Source: Chloroflexota bacterium (GTDB lineage: Bacteria > Chloroflexota > Dehalococcoidia > SM23-28-2 > RBG-16-64-32). From it: a stretch of DNA of 6,185 nucleotides. The DNA is taken from the NCBI GenBank assembly GCA_022564695.1, contig JADFKX010000123.1:1-6185 (forward strand), given 5' to 3'. Numbering within the stretch: the first letter of the stretch is position 1; every line of letters begins with the position of its first letter. The translations under genes and the position numbers were made by a program. Shown in pieces: positions 1 through 5,465 of this stretch. The notes under the pieces were generated by a model. It was not told the DNA's origin, searched no databases, and saw nothing but the letters and a program-made list of their open reading frames with translations.

Positions 1-1227
1 GGCACGGCTCTCACCGCCCCGGACAAGCGCTACCCCCAGCGCTTCCTGCATGGCGGCGGCCGTCTCGAGACGCCGGACCCGTACACCTTCAACATCGTCC
101 TGGACCGCCCCTTCATCCCTGCCCTCCAGGATATGGCTAACGGCACCTGGGCTATCATCCCGGCCAAGGTGCTGGAAGCATACCCGAGCCTCAGCCAGGT
201 CGCCTTCGGCAGTGGCCCCTTCATGCTGGACGAGTTCCGCGGCTCGGAGCGGATCGTGCTCAAGAGGCACCCCAACTTTTTCCTCAACCCGCGCCCCTGG
301 CTGGACGAATATAGAATAATCGTCATCGCTGAGGGCTCGTCTCTCCTGGCCGCCTTCGAATCCGGTCAGCATGACATCAACGGCGCCGTCCTCTCCAAGG
401 CGGACGCTGAGAGCCTCATGGAGAGCGATGACTTCATCGTCGATAAGTTCCCCTCCCTCTTCTACCCCGTCATCCAGATGAAGATGCGCCCGCCCTTCGA
501 CGACATTCGTGTCCGGAAGGCTATCGACCTCGCCCTGGACCGCGACGACTTTATCAACGTGATATGGTCCGGCGAAGGCCTCTACAACGGCCCTATTCAA
601 GCGCCGCAGGTCAAGTGGGCGCTCCCCCAGGAAGAGCTGCGCGCCTTCTATCGCCACGACCTCGAGGAGGCCAAACAGCTCCTGACGGAGGCCGGCTTCC
701 CGGACGGCTTCAAGACCAAGATGAAGCTGCCCAAGCTGCCCGGGGCCGCCATCATCGGCGATATGGCTGTGCTCATCAAGGACCAGCTCAGCCGCGTGAA
801 CATCGACGTTCAACTCGACGAAGTCGAGCTCGGGGCCTATATCGTCAACGTGATCCTCCCCGGCAACTTCGACATGACCTTCTTCCCCAACCTCCCCTGG
901 CAGGAGCCTGACCGGCCCCTCTCCTTCTACCACTCCCTGGGCGTCACAGGCACCGGCAACTGGACCAACTACTCTAACCCGGAGCTGGACAAGCTCATCG
1001 ATGCCCAGGCCGAGGAGTTCGACGTGGAGAAACGCCAGGAGATCATCCTTGCAGCCCAGCGCTTGATCCTGACGGAGCACGGCCCGCAGTTGACCCTTCC
1101 CGGCAGCTTCGGCTACGCCGCCCGCTGGAAGCACGTCCACGTACCCACCCAGTTCGGCCCCCTTGGTCCGGAGCTACCCACCGATGCCGGCCCCATCGGC
1201 TCCGATATCTGGGTTGACAATGTATAA
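1..1227 (+). CDS. ABC transporter substrate-binding protein, family 5 (DppA/OppA-like), 5'-truncated by the window edge
   Basis: This frame is open from the first base, so the gene starts upstream; 408 residues are visible and end at TAA. Family members are usually about 500-600 residues, so the signal peptide and first lobe are probably missing. Family hallmarks seen, numbered from the window edge: GSGPF followed by a basic/aromatic stretch ending RHPNFF (about 70-94), PPFDDIRVRKAIDLALDR (164-181), the 'EAGFPDG' segment (about 230-236), and NWTNYSNPELD (320-330) followed by the D-x-EKR helix. Such proteins bind peptides, nickel, glycosides or other small solutes outside the membrane and deliver them to the permease pair. 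The two permeases follow on the same strand after 43 nt, so this is their binding partner. The ligand cannot be told from the sequence. An in-frame ATG at 133 exists but lies inside the conserved fold, so it is not the real start. Confidence 0.93.
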   Translation, partial: GTALTAPDKRYPQRFLHGGGRLETPDPYTFNIVLDRPFIPALQDMANGTWAIIPAKVLEAYPSLSQVAFGSGPFMLDEFRGSERIVLKRHPNFFLNPRPWLDEYRIIVIAEGSSLLAAFESGQHDINGAVLSKADAESLMESDDFIVDKFPSLFYPVIQMKMRPPFDDIRVRKAIDLALDRDDFINVIWSGEGLYNGPIQAPQVKWALPQEELRAFYRHDLEEAKQLLTEAGFPDGFKTKMKLPKLPGAAIIGDMAVLIKDQLSRVNIDVQLDEVELGAYIVNVILPGNFDMTFFPNLPWQEPDRPLSFYHSLGVTGTGNWTNYSNPELDKLIDAQAEEFDVEKRQEIILAAQRLILTEHGPQLTLPGSFGYAARWKHVHVPTQFGPLGPELPTDAGPIGSDIWVDNV

Positions 1228-1270
1228 CCCCCGGTAATATCAACCAGGACAGCCACAGCGCGAACGATCC

Positions 1271-2227
1271 ATGCGCAACTACATCATCCGCCGCCTGATA
1301 CTCCTGGTGCCCATAATGCTGGGCGTCTCCTTCCTCACCTTCGCCGCGTTCCGTATCATCCCCGGCGACGCCGCCATCCTGCAATGCGGGTTCGGCTGTA
1401 CGCCGCAAGTCATAGAGGACCTCCGGCGCGAGCTGGGCCTTGACCAGCCCTGGTACGAGCAATACGGCGACTGGGTATTCGGCGTTGTCCAGGGTGATTT
1501 TGGCGAGTCAATAGCAGAGGGCGGGCTGTCCGTCACCACTGAGCTGGGGCGGCGGCTTCCTATCACCGTTGAGATCCTCGTCATGTCGGTCGTCCTTTCT
1601 GTAGTCCTGGGCGTACCGCCGGGGATACTCTCCGCCATCCGCCCGGGCACTCCCCTTGACTTCATAGCGCGCATCGCCAGCGTTGTTGGGCTCTCTATAC
1701 CCAATTTCTGGCTGGGCACACTCGTCATCACCTTCGGCCTTGTCTGGTTCGGCTGGACACCACCCCAGTTCGGCAGCGGCTACGTGCCCATCTACGATGA
1801 TCCCTGGGTCAACCTTCAGCAGTTCTTCTTCCCCTCGTTGGTCCTGGCTACCGGCATAGCCGCGGGCATCATGCGCCTCACTCGCTCCTCCATGCTGGAG
1901 GTGTTGCGAAACGACTATATCCGCACCGCCTGGTCCAAGGGTCTGCGGGAGAGGACTGTGGTCATCCGTCACGCCCTCAAGAACGCCCTCATTCCTGTCG
2001 TCACCGTCCTCGGCCTTTCAATCGGGGCACTGATCAGCGGTACCGTACTTGTAGAGACGGTCTTTGCCCTCAACGGCGTCGGCTTCTGGGTGGTGTCGTC
2101 GGTCATCCGCAGAGACATCTTTGTCGTAATGAGTCTGACTCTTATCTTCGCCACCACCTATGTGGTGGCCAACCTGGTTGTGGATATCGCCTACGGCTGG
2201 CTTGACCCCAGGATCCGTTACTCCTAG
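1271..2227 (+). CDS. ABC transporter permease, DppB/OppB family
   Basis: This 318-residue inner-membrane protein is a normal length for the DppB family. It begins with the typical MRNYIIRRL basic start running into TM1 (about 9-30). The 'RIIPGDAA' segment after TM1 and the 'LRRELGLDQPWYEQY' periplasmic segment (51-65) are family features. Further hydrophobic spans lie near 99-122, 134-160, 186-203, 242-265 and 284-306. The EAA-type cytoplasmic loop that docks on the ATPase is DYIRTAWSKGL (215-225) with HALKNAL (234-240). 'VFALNGVG' (265-271 region) and the C-terminal YGWLDPRIRYS are also typical. It should form the channel with the second permease, which starts 8 nt after its TAG stop. No convincing Shine-Dalgarno precedes ATG 1271; the start is chosen because it gives the canonical family N-terminus. 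Family assignment is firm; substrate unknown. Confidence 0.96.
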   Translation: MRNYIIRRLILLVPIMLGVSFLTFAAFRIIPGDAAILQCGFGCTPQVIEDLRRELGLDQPWYEQYGDWVFGVVQGDFGESIAEGGLSVTTELGRRLPITVEILVMSVVLSVVLGVPPGILSAIRPGTPLDFIARIASVVGLSIPNFWLGTLVITFGLVWFGWTPPQFGSGYVPIYDDPWVNLQQFFFPSLVLATGIAAGIMRLTRSSMLEVLRNDYIRTAWSKGLRERTVVIRHALKNALIPVVTVLGLSIGALISGTVLVETVFALNGVGFWVVSSVIRRDIFVVMSLTLIFATTYVVANLVVDIAYGWLDPRIRYS

Positions 2228-2235
2228 CGGCTGGC

Positions 2236-3261
2236 ATGGCTCGGCAAGACGCTGTCCCCCTGGAGCTGGAAGAGGTAAAGACACAGCGTCCACCCCTGGG
2301 GCGAAGGCTCTTCAACCTGGCCCGGCAGCACCCCCTGGGCCTGTTCGGCCTCCTCACCGTCGCCCTCCTCTTCTTCGCCGCCATCTTCGCCGACCTCATC
2401 GTCCCCTACGACCCTCAGGCGATCGATAGGGAGGCCCTCCTGGCCGGGCCCTCCTCGAGCCACCTCTTAGGCACCGACCGGCTGGGCCGCGACGTCCTCA
2501 GCCGCACGATCTTCGGGGCTCGCATCTCACTCTTTATCGGACTCGTCTCCGTCGGGTTCGGTGTCACTATCGGCGCCGCCCTGGGGATCATCTCCGGTTA
2601 CCTGGGACGCTTAGTGGACAGCGTCATCCAGCGCTCCGTCGACATCCTCCTCGCCTTCCCGGCGATCGTCCTGGTGCTGGCGGTCGTCACCGTAATCGGC
2701 GACGATGATTCCGCCGTCCGCGTGTTCCTGGCGGATAACACGCCCCTGCCCGAGGGCAGCTTCATGGGCATCCCCTTCTTCCTGGACATCTTCATCATCT
2801 CACTGGCCATCGCCGTGGCCGTCGTCGCCGGCGTGACCAGGATCGTACGCGGTGCCGTGCTCTCTCTCAAGGAGAACGTCTACGTCGACGCTGCCCGCGC
2901 CTTAGGCGCCAGCGACGCCCGCATCATGTTGCGCCACATCTTCCCCAACGTCGCCGCTCTGGTGGTGATCCTGGCCAGCATCACCCTTCCCATCGCCATT
3001 ATCGCGGAGGCCGCCATCAGCTTCCTGGGCATCGGCGTGCCGGTGCCCACCCCTTCCTGGGGCGCCGATCTCACCGGCCCCAACCGTGCGACCGCCCAGA
3101 CCGGCGCCTGGTGGCCCGTCTTCTTCCCTGGTCTCGCCCTGAGCCTGGTGGTGCTGGGGTTTAACATGCTGGGTGATGCCTTCCGCGATATATCGGATCC
3201 GCGTCTCCGCGGCGCTCTAGGCTCCGGTAGCGGCGGTGGGAGCAGCACCGGCGGCATCTAG
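2236..3261 (+). CDS. ABC transporter permease, DppC/OppC family
   Basis: This 341-residue protein is the DppC-type partner. A hydrophilic N-terminal tail (1-30) leads to TM1 (about 35-57). The segment HLLGTDRLGRDVLSRTIFGA (76-95) is the family signature before TM2. The EAA loop is VYVDAARALGASDARIMLRHIFPN (215-238), followed by EAAISFLGIG (258-267) and NMLGDAFRDISDPRLRG (310-326). Two things are less usual. There is an acidic, polar stretch of about 30 residues at 154-183 between two hydrophobic spans. There is also a Gly/Ser-rich tail (GSGSGGGSSTGG, 329-340) after the normal DPRLRG end. Together these explain why it is longer than the roughly 300 residues typical of the family. It starts 8 nt after the upstream permease stop with no strong Shine-Dalgarno, consistent with translational coupling. 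It is the last gene of the operon in this window; no ATPase follows. Confidence 0.96.
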   Translation: MARQDAVPLELEEVKTQRPPLGRRLFNLARQHPLGLFGLLTVALLFFAAIFADLIVPYDPQAIDREALLAGPSSSHLLGTDRLGRDVLSRTIFGARISLFIGLVSVGFGVTIGAALGIISGYLGRLVDSVIQRSVDILLAFPAIVLVLAVVTVIGDDDSAVRVFLADNTPLPEGSFMGIPFFLDIFIISLAIAVAVVAGVTRIVRGAVLSLKENVYVDAARALGASDARIMLRHIFPNVAALVVILASITLPIAIIAEAAISFLGIGVPVPTPSWGADLTGPNRATAQTGAWWPVFFPGLALSLVVLGFNMLGDAFRDISDPRLRGALGSGSGGGSSTGGI

Positions 3262-3302
3262 CCGCTCGCCGCACCGCCCTCAACCACTTCCTGTCGCGGA
3301 GA

Positions 3303-3340
3303 CCCCACAATGTGAGGCACGTCTTCGCCCGCAGGCAGAC
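3303..3340. other. Two adjacent weak hairpins in the convergent gap
   Basis: Between the second permease (+) and the ferredoxin gene (-) lie two inverted repeats. One is CCCCAC-AAT-GTGAGG (3303-3317, one mismatch). The other is GTCT-tc-GCC-CGCA-GGC-AGAC (3321-3340, a 7-bp stem with a 2-nt bulge). Neither is followed by a U-tract on either strand, so they are not canonical intrinsic terminators. Their place between two converging operons would suit a weak bidirectional stop or an RNA 3' end, but this is inference. Confidence 0.25.
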
Positions 3341-3350
3341 GCGCTAGTCG

Positions 3351-3548
3351 CTAATCGGAAACGATCTTGATCGCCCGCTCCGGACAGTTCGCCACCGCCA
3401 GCCGCGCCTTCTCCTCCAGCTCCTTCGGAACGGCGCCATCTTGCTTCTCGTGAGAGTAGCCGTACTCATCGAGATCAAATAGCTCCTGCGCGACGGTGAT
3501 GCAGCGGTTGTGCCCCTGGCACTTGTCGTTGTCGACTTTTATACGCAC
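3351..3548 (-). CDS. P450-associated ferredoxin, CxxHxxC...CP type ([3Fe-4S] or [4Fe-4S])
   Basis: From GTG 3548 this encodes 65 residues, the normal size for small ferredoxins linked to bacterial P450s. The cluster motif is C10-Q-G-H13-N-R-C16 near the N-terminus and C55-P near the C-terminus. Only three cysteines are in ligand positions; the place where a fourth Cys would bind iron holds His13. In this family that points to a [3Fe-4S] cluster, or to a [4Fe-4S] cluster with an unusual ligand. The middle is acidic (ELFDLDEYG), typical of P450 docking. The GTG overlaps the P450 stop by one base (TAGTG), so the pair is probably co-translated; there is no clear Shine-Dalgarno of its own. Its likely role is carrying single electrons from a reductase encoded elsewhere to the adjacent P450. 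An upstream in-frame ATG would add 35 residues inside the P450 gene and is not believable. Confidence 0.93.
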   Translation of the reverse strand: MRIKVDNDKCQGHNRCITVAQELFDLDEYGYSHEKQDGAVPKELEEKARLAVANCPERAIKIVSD

Positions 3549-4768
3549 TATCCGAACACCACTGGCATCGAGCGCGGGCCGCGGACCTGTCCGCCCGCCC
3601 ACGTAACGTTTTCGGGATCCTCCAGCCTGAAGTCCGGTATACGGGCGAGCCACTCCTGTAGCGCCACCCGCATCTCCATGCGCGCCAGGTTGGAGCCGGC
3701 GCAGCGATGAATGCCGGCGCCGAATGCGATGTGCGGGTTCTCAGCCCGGTCGATAATCACCTTATCCGGGTCCTTGAACCTCTCCGGGTCTCGGTTGGCG
3801 GCTGGAAACGACATCAACACCTTATCGCCCGCCGCCATCTTGCAACCGTTGTACTCGTAGTCCTCGGTCAGGACGCGCGCCATCGTGACTGGCGCGTACG
3901 CCCTCAGCAGCTCCTCCACTCCTGTGTCCATGAGCTCCGGCTCAGCCACAAGCCGTGCTCTGTCCTCAGGATGCTGGGCAAGGTGCCAGAGCGCAGACCC
4001 GATGGAACTCCAGGTCGTGTCGATACCGGCGACGAGAAGCAGGAAGCAGGTCCCAAGCACGTGCTGGTCGGGCACTGGCTCACCATCCACGTCGGCCTGC
4101 ACCAGATAGCTGATGAGGTCGTCGCCCGGGTTCTTTTTCTTCTCGGTGATCTGCTGCCAGAGGAACGTGAGGATCTTGTTCCTCGCTTCAGACGCCATCG
4201 CGAAGTTCTGGAGACCAAACTCCAAGAACTCCTGGACCCACTGCGTAAACGTGCCGGACATCTCAGATGGGATTCCGAGCATCTTTGCGATAACGTACGG
4301 GGGTATCTGCTGCGCGTAGTCCGCGGCCGCGTCGGCCCGCCCATTTTCGATGAAGCCATCGATAAGAGATCGACAGTGAGCCCGCGTTACGGGTATCCAC
4401 TTCTCCATCGACTTAAGGGAGAACGGCGGCAGGAGGAGGCGTCGTGTCCAGGTGTGCTCGTAGCCATCAGACGAAATCGGCGGGGCGCCGACACCGAGGA
4501 AGCGTTGATCGTCCCCGGTCTGCTCAAACCCCTCCGGCGGCACGACCGGCACCACCAGTGGATTCGCCGAAGAGAAGTGCTCGACGTCCTGAGCGATCGC
4601 GTAAACGTCCGCATGCTTCGTTGGCATCCAGGAAGAGCCCCAGCGTTCCGTATGCGCTATCGGGCATTTCCCTCGCAGCTCGTCCCAGACCGGATACGGG
4701 TCCTTGATGTACTCCGGATCGAAGATATCGTAGTCGGTCGCCCAATCTTTGATCGGTTCAGTCGTCAC
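3548..4768 (-). CDS. Cytochrome P450 monooxygenase (bacterial, soluble class I)
   Basis: From GTG 4768 this encodes 406 residues, a full-length soluble bacterial P450 without a membrane anchor. The I-helix has AGIDTT (247-252), with the acid-alcohol pair D250/T251 used for oxygen activation. The K-helix ExxR is E286-x-x-R289 in EELLR. The heme loop is FGAGIHRCAG (349-358), with C356 as the thiolate ligand. 'DPYPVWDELR' near residues 23-32 is the usual A-helix region. It should insert one oxygen atom into an organic substrate using electrons from a ferredoxin, most simply the one encoded immediately downstream with a 1-nt overlap. The GTG start is preferred over TTG 4792 because AAAGGAAGG lies 10 nt upstream of the GTG, and the predicted transcription start falls on or next to the TTG. 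The exact CYP family and substrate cannot be read from the sequence; the fold is certain. Confidence 0.97.
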   Translation of the reverse strand: MTTEPIKDWATDYDIFDPEYIKDPYPVWDELRGKCPIAHTERWGSSWMPTKHADVYAIAQDVEHFSSANPLVVPVVPPEGFEQTGDDQRFLGVGAPPISSDGYEHTWTRRLLLPPFSLKSMEKWIPVTRAHCRSLIDGFIENGRADAAADYAQQIPPYVIAKMLGIPSEMSGTFTQWVQEFLEFGLQNFAMASEARNKILTFLWQQITEKKKNPGDDLISYLVQADVDGEPVPDQHVLGTCFLLLVAGIDTTWSSIGSALWHLAQHPEDRARLVAEPELMDTGVEELLRAYAPVTMARVLTEDYEYNGCKMAAGDKVLMSFPAANRDPERFKDPDKVIIDRAENPHIAFGAGIHRCAGSNLARMEMRVALQEWLARIPDFRLEDPENVTWAGGQVRGPRSMPVVFG

Positions 4769-4777
4769 AGCGCAGCA

Positions 4778-4787
4778 TCCTTCCTTT
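4778..4787 (-). promoter_or_regulatory. Ribosome binding site of the P450 gene
   Basis: The reverse strand reads AAAGGAAGGA, about 9-10 nt before GTG 4768. It is purine-rich and matches the anti-Shine-Dalgarno well. It decides the start, because the alternative TTG at 4792 lies upstream of this site and would put the site inside the coding region. An ATG overlapping the site opens only a six-codon frame. Confidence 0.75.
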
Positions 4788-4799
4788 AGCAAACGCTAA
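4786..4799. promoter_or_regulatory. Perfect dyad TTAGC-N4-GCTAA, possible operator of the P450 operon
   Basis: The + strand reads TTAGCAAACGCTAA, two perfect 5-nt arms around AAAC. It overlaps the last bases of the -10 hexamer, covers the expected transcription start, and ends at the ribosome binding site. That is where a repressor dimer (for example TetR- or MarR-type) would block initiation. No regulator gene is adjacent in this window, so the assignment rests on position and symmetry only. Confidence 0.45.
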
Positions 4800-4826
4800 G
4801 TTATCGTCTGCACGCCGGAGTGTCAA
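4798..4826 (-). promoter_or_regulatory. Sigma70-type promoter of the P450-ferredoxin operon
   Basis: On the reverse strand there is a perfect TTGACA (-35, bases 4826-4821), exactly 17 nt, then TAACTT (-10, bases 4803-4798; three of six bases match TATAAT). Transcription would begin near 4791, leaving a leader of about 23 nt that contains the Shine-Dalgarno before GTG 4768. The perfect -35, ideal spacing and correct placement relative to the gene make this a good candidate. The -10 is weak, which suits a regulated promoter. Confidence 0.65.
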
Positions 4827-5001
4827 GGCGCCGCGGACTGGGAATCCGATACGCGCTTTTGCTACGTATGGACAATGTAAGCCTCGCAGTGACTCGAACT
4901 ACACGCGGGTCCGCGCCCCAATAATCCGTACCGGGCCCATACAGGGATTTGGGTCGCGAATAGTCACGCCGCGCCTGCACCACATTCGCACGATAAAGGT
5001 T
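4827..5001. other. Intergenic stretch with no recognised gene
   Basis: Upstream of the P450 promoter I see no supported gene, RNA or repeat up to the msrA-like fragment. The reverse-strand open frame 4801-4983 (60 codons) has an Arg-rich, featureless product and overlaps the promoter, so it is probably chance. A TATGAT at 5001-5006 resembles a -10 box on the + strand but has no matching -35 at 16-18 nt. Confidence 0.5.
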
Positions 5002-5109
5002 ATGATTAAACCTAGAGGTACCAACATTCTATTCAGCAAGCGCAAGTACGAGATCGTCGCGCCCGAGGATGCACTGCCTGGCCGGGATCGTCCTCAACGA
5101 GGAGGATGA
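5002..5109 (+). pseudogene. N-terminal fragment of peptide methionine sulfoxide reductase A (msrA-like)
   Basis: A 35-codon frame starts at ATG 5002 and ends at TGA 5107-5109. Residues 10-29 read LFSKRKYEIVAPEDALPGRD. This closely resembles the N-terminus of long-form MsrA proteins, which carry 'LF-x-K/R-K...SP.DALPGR' before the catalytic GCFW motif. Here the similarity stops after GRD, and the tail RPQRGG plus stop does not continue the family. The catalytic GCFWG region is absent from the rest of the window in every frame I read, so this is a remnant and not a working repair enzyme. The true start is uncertain: AAAGG lies only 2 nt before ATG 5002, while AGAGG sits 7 nt before an ATT at 5026 that lines up with the usual MsrA start. 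The match is from memory of the family's N-terminal motif over a short stretch. Confidence 0.55.
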
Positions 5110-5131
5110 GCGGCTGGGTCGATTGGGACAT
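5033..5131 (-). pseudogene. N-terminal fragment of a response-regulator receiver domain
   Basis: From ATG 5131 the reverse strand encodes MSQSTQPLILLVEDDPGQA and then loses resemblance to any receiver domain, stopping after 32 codons. LILLVEDDP is the first beta strand and acidic pocket (E13, D14) of CheY-like receivers. The phosphoacceptor Asp, expected about 40 residues later, is not present. The start is preceded by GGGAGG and TAGGAG on the reverse strand, so the original ribosome binding site appears preserved. The recognisable part ends around 5075-5078, in the same 12-14 bases where the opposite-strand msrA-like fragment ends. This suggests that both genes were cut at one junction. It is too short to be a functional regulator. 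Confidence 0.55.
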
Positions 5132-5218
5132 GACTCCTACATCCTCCCGTCGTCGCTGCGGGGGGGGACGGCGTGGTGGGTTGCTAACAAGCTGACGCTT
5201 GATTCTATCGCTGGATCG

Positions 5219-5237
5219 ATGTTATGAGCAAACGAGC
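5219..5237. repeat. Left copy of an imperfect direct repeat (ATGTTAT...GAGCAAACGAGC)
   Basis: ATGTTAT is followed at once by GAGCAAACGAGC. The same two blocks recur at 5399-5427, where 10 extra bases separate them and the second block differs at one base (GAGCAAACGGGC). The two copies flank the small reverse-strand ORF. A duplication with a small insertion would explain it; chance is less likely but not excluded. Confidence 0.4.
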
Positions 5238-5243
5238 CCCGCC

Positions 5244-5400
5244 TTACTCCGCCACCACCTGCTTCACAGTCTCGCTCCGGAAAGACAGCGGCGGCTCCCC
5301 AGCCTTGTCCGTCTCCACCTCGAACTCGTCATGCTCCAGCGCGTACATGGTCACCACGGCCATAGAGCCCACTCTCGCGCCCTTCGGGCCTGATCTCCAT
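5244..5400 (-). pseudogene. Small reverse-strand ORF of unknown function, apparently frameshifted
   Basis: The frame ending at TAA 5244-5246 encodes, from ATG 5363, 39 residues (MAVVTMYALEHDEFEVETDK, then a short tail ending KQVVAE). Its codons strongly prefer G or C in the third position, as real genes here do. The best ribosome binding site (GGGGAG, 5 nt spacing) belongs instead to ATG 5400 in another frame, which starts MEIRPEG and then runs to an early stop. Dropping one base at 5379 would join the two into a 51-residue acidic protein. I therefore read it as a small gene carrying a +1 frameshift or a sequencing error. The alternative is an intact 39-residue product from ATG 5363 without a clear binding site. 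No domain or family is recognised, and no catalytic or metal-binding motif is visible. Confidence 0.4.
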
Positions 5401-5427
5401 GTTATCTCCCCGATGGAGCAAACGGGC
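5399..5427. repeat. Right copy of an imperfect direct repeat (ATGTTAT-N10-GAGCAAACGGGC)
   Basis: This copy covers the reverse-strand ribosome binding site and ATG of the small ORF; the 10 extra bases contain that GGGGAG site. The left copy is at 5219-5237, past the end of the same ORF. Eighteen of the 19 shared positions are identical. Confidence 0.4.
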
Positions 5428-5453
5428 GGTTGCCTGAGCACTACCCACAATCC

Positions 5454-5460
5454 AAAGGAG
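5454..5460 (+). promoter_or_regulatory. Strong Shine-Dalgarno of the FAD oxidoreductase gene
   Basis: AAAGGAG lies 5 nt before ATG 5466. It fixes the start of this gene. I found no convincing -35/-10 pair between 5405 and 5450 on this strand, so the promoter is unassigned. Confidence 0.8.
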
Positions 5461-5465
5461 AAAAG

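Noticed and set aside
2150..2169. Perfect 8-bp hairpin GCCACCAC-CTAT-GTGGTGGC inside the DppB-type permease gene
   Set aside because: It is explained by the codons for Ala-Thr-Thr-Tyr-Val-Val-Ala in a membrane span, has no U-tract, and lies inside the coding region.
3549..3653. N-terminal extension of the ferredoxin to ATG 3653
   Set aside because: The extra 35 residues are encoded inside the P450 C-terminus, and the family length fits the GTG at 3548.
3707..4789. 360-codon open frame on the + strand opposite the P450 gene
   Set aside because: It is antisense to a P450 with all its motifs intact. The product is Arg/His-rich with no recognisable domain, typical of the shadow frame of a GC-rich gene.
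4769..4792. TTG at 4792 as the P450 start (8 more residues)
   Set aside because: It lies at the predicted transcription start and upstream of the ribosome binding site; GTG 4768 is better placed.
4880..4910. T-loop-like AGTTCGAGTC on the - strand, possible tRNA
   Set aside because: The flanking bases do not form the T stem, and no anticodon arm or acceptor stem can be built around it.
4801..4983. 60-codon reverse-strand frame upstream of the P450
   Set aside because: It has no ribosome binding site, an Arg-rich product without features, and it overlaps the P450 promoter.
5160..5167. Run of eight G residues, possible phase-variable tract
   Set aside because: It lies in a non-coding gap upstream of a broken receiver fragment, so a length change would affect no intact gene. 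It may only mark a spot prone to sequencing error.
5069..5227. 52-codon + strand frame starting MHCLAGIVLNEEDERLG
   Set aside because: Its first part is antisense to the receiver-domain start, it has no spaced ribosome binding site, and I recognise no family. A chance frame is more likely, but it was not excluded.
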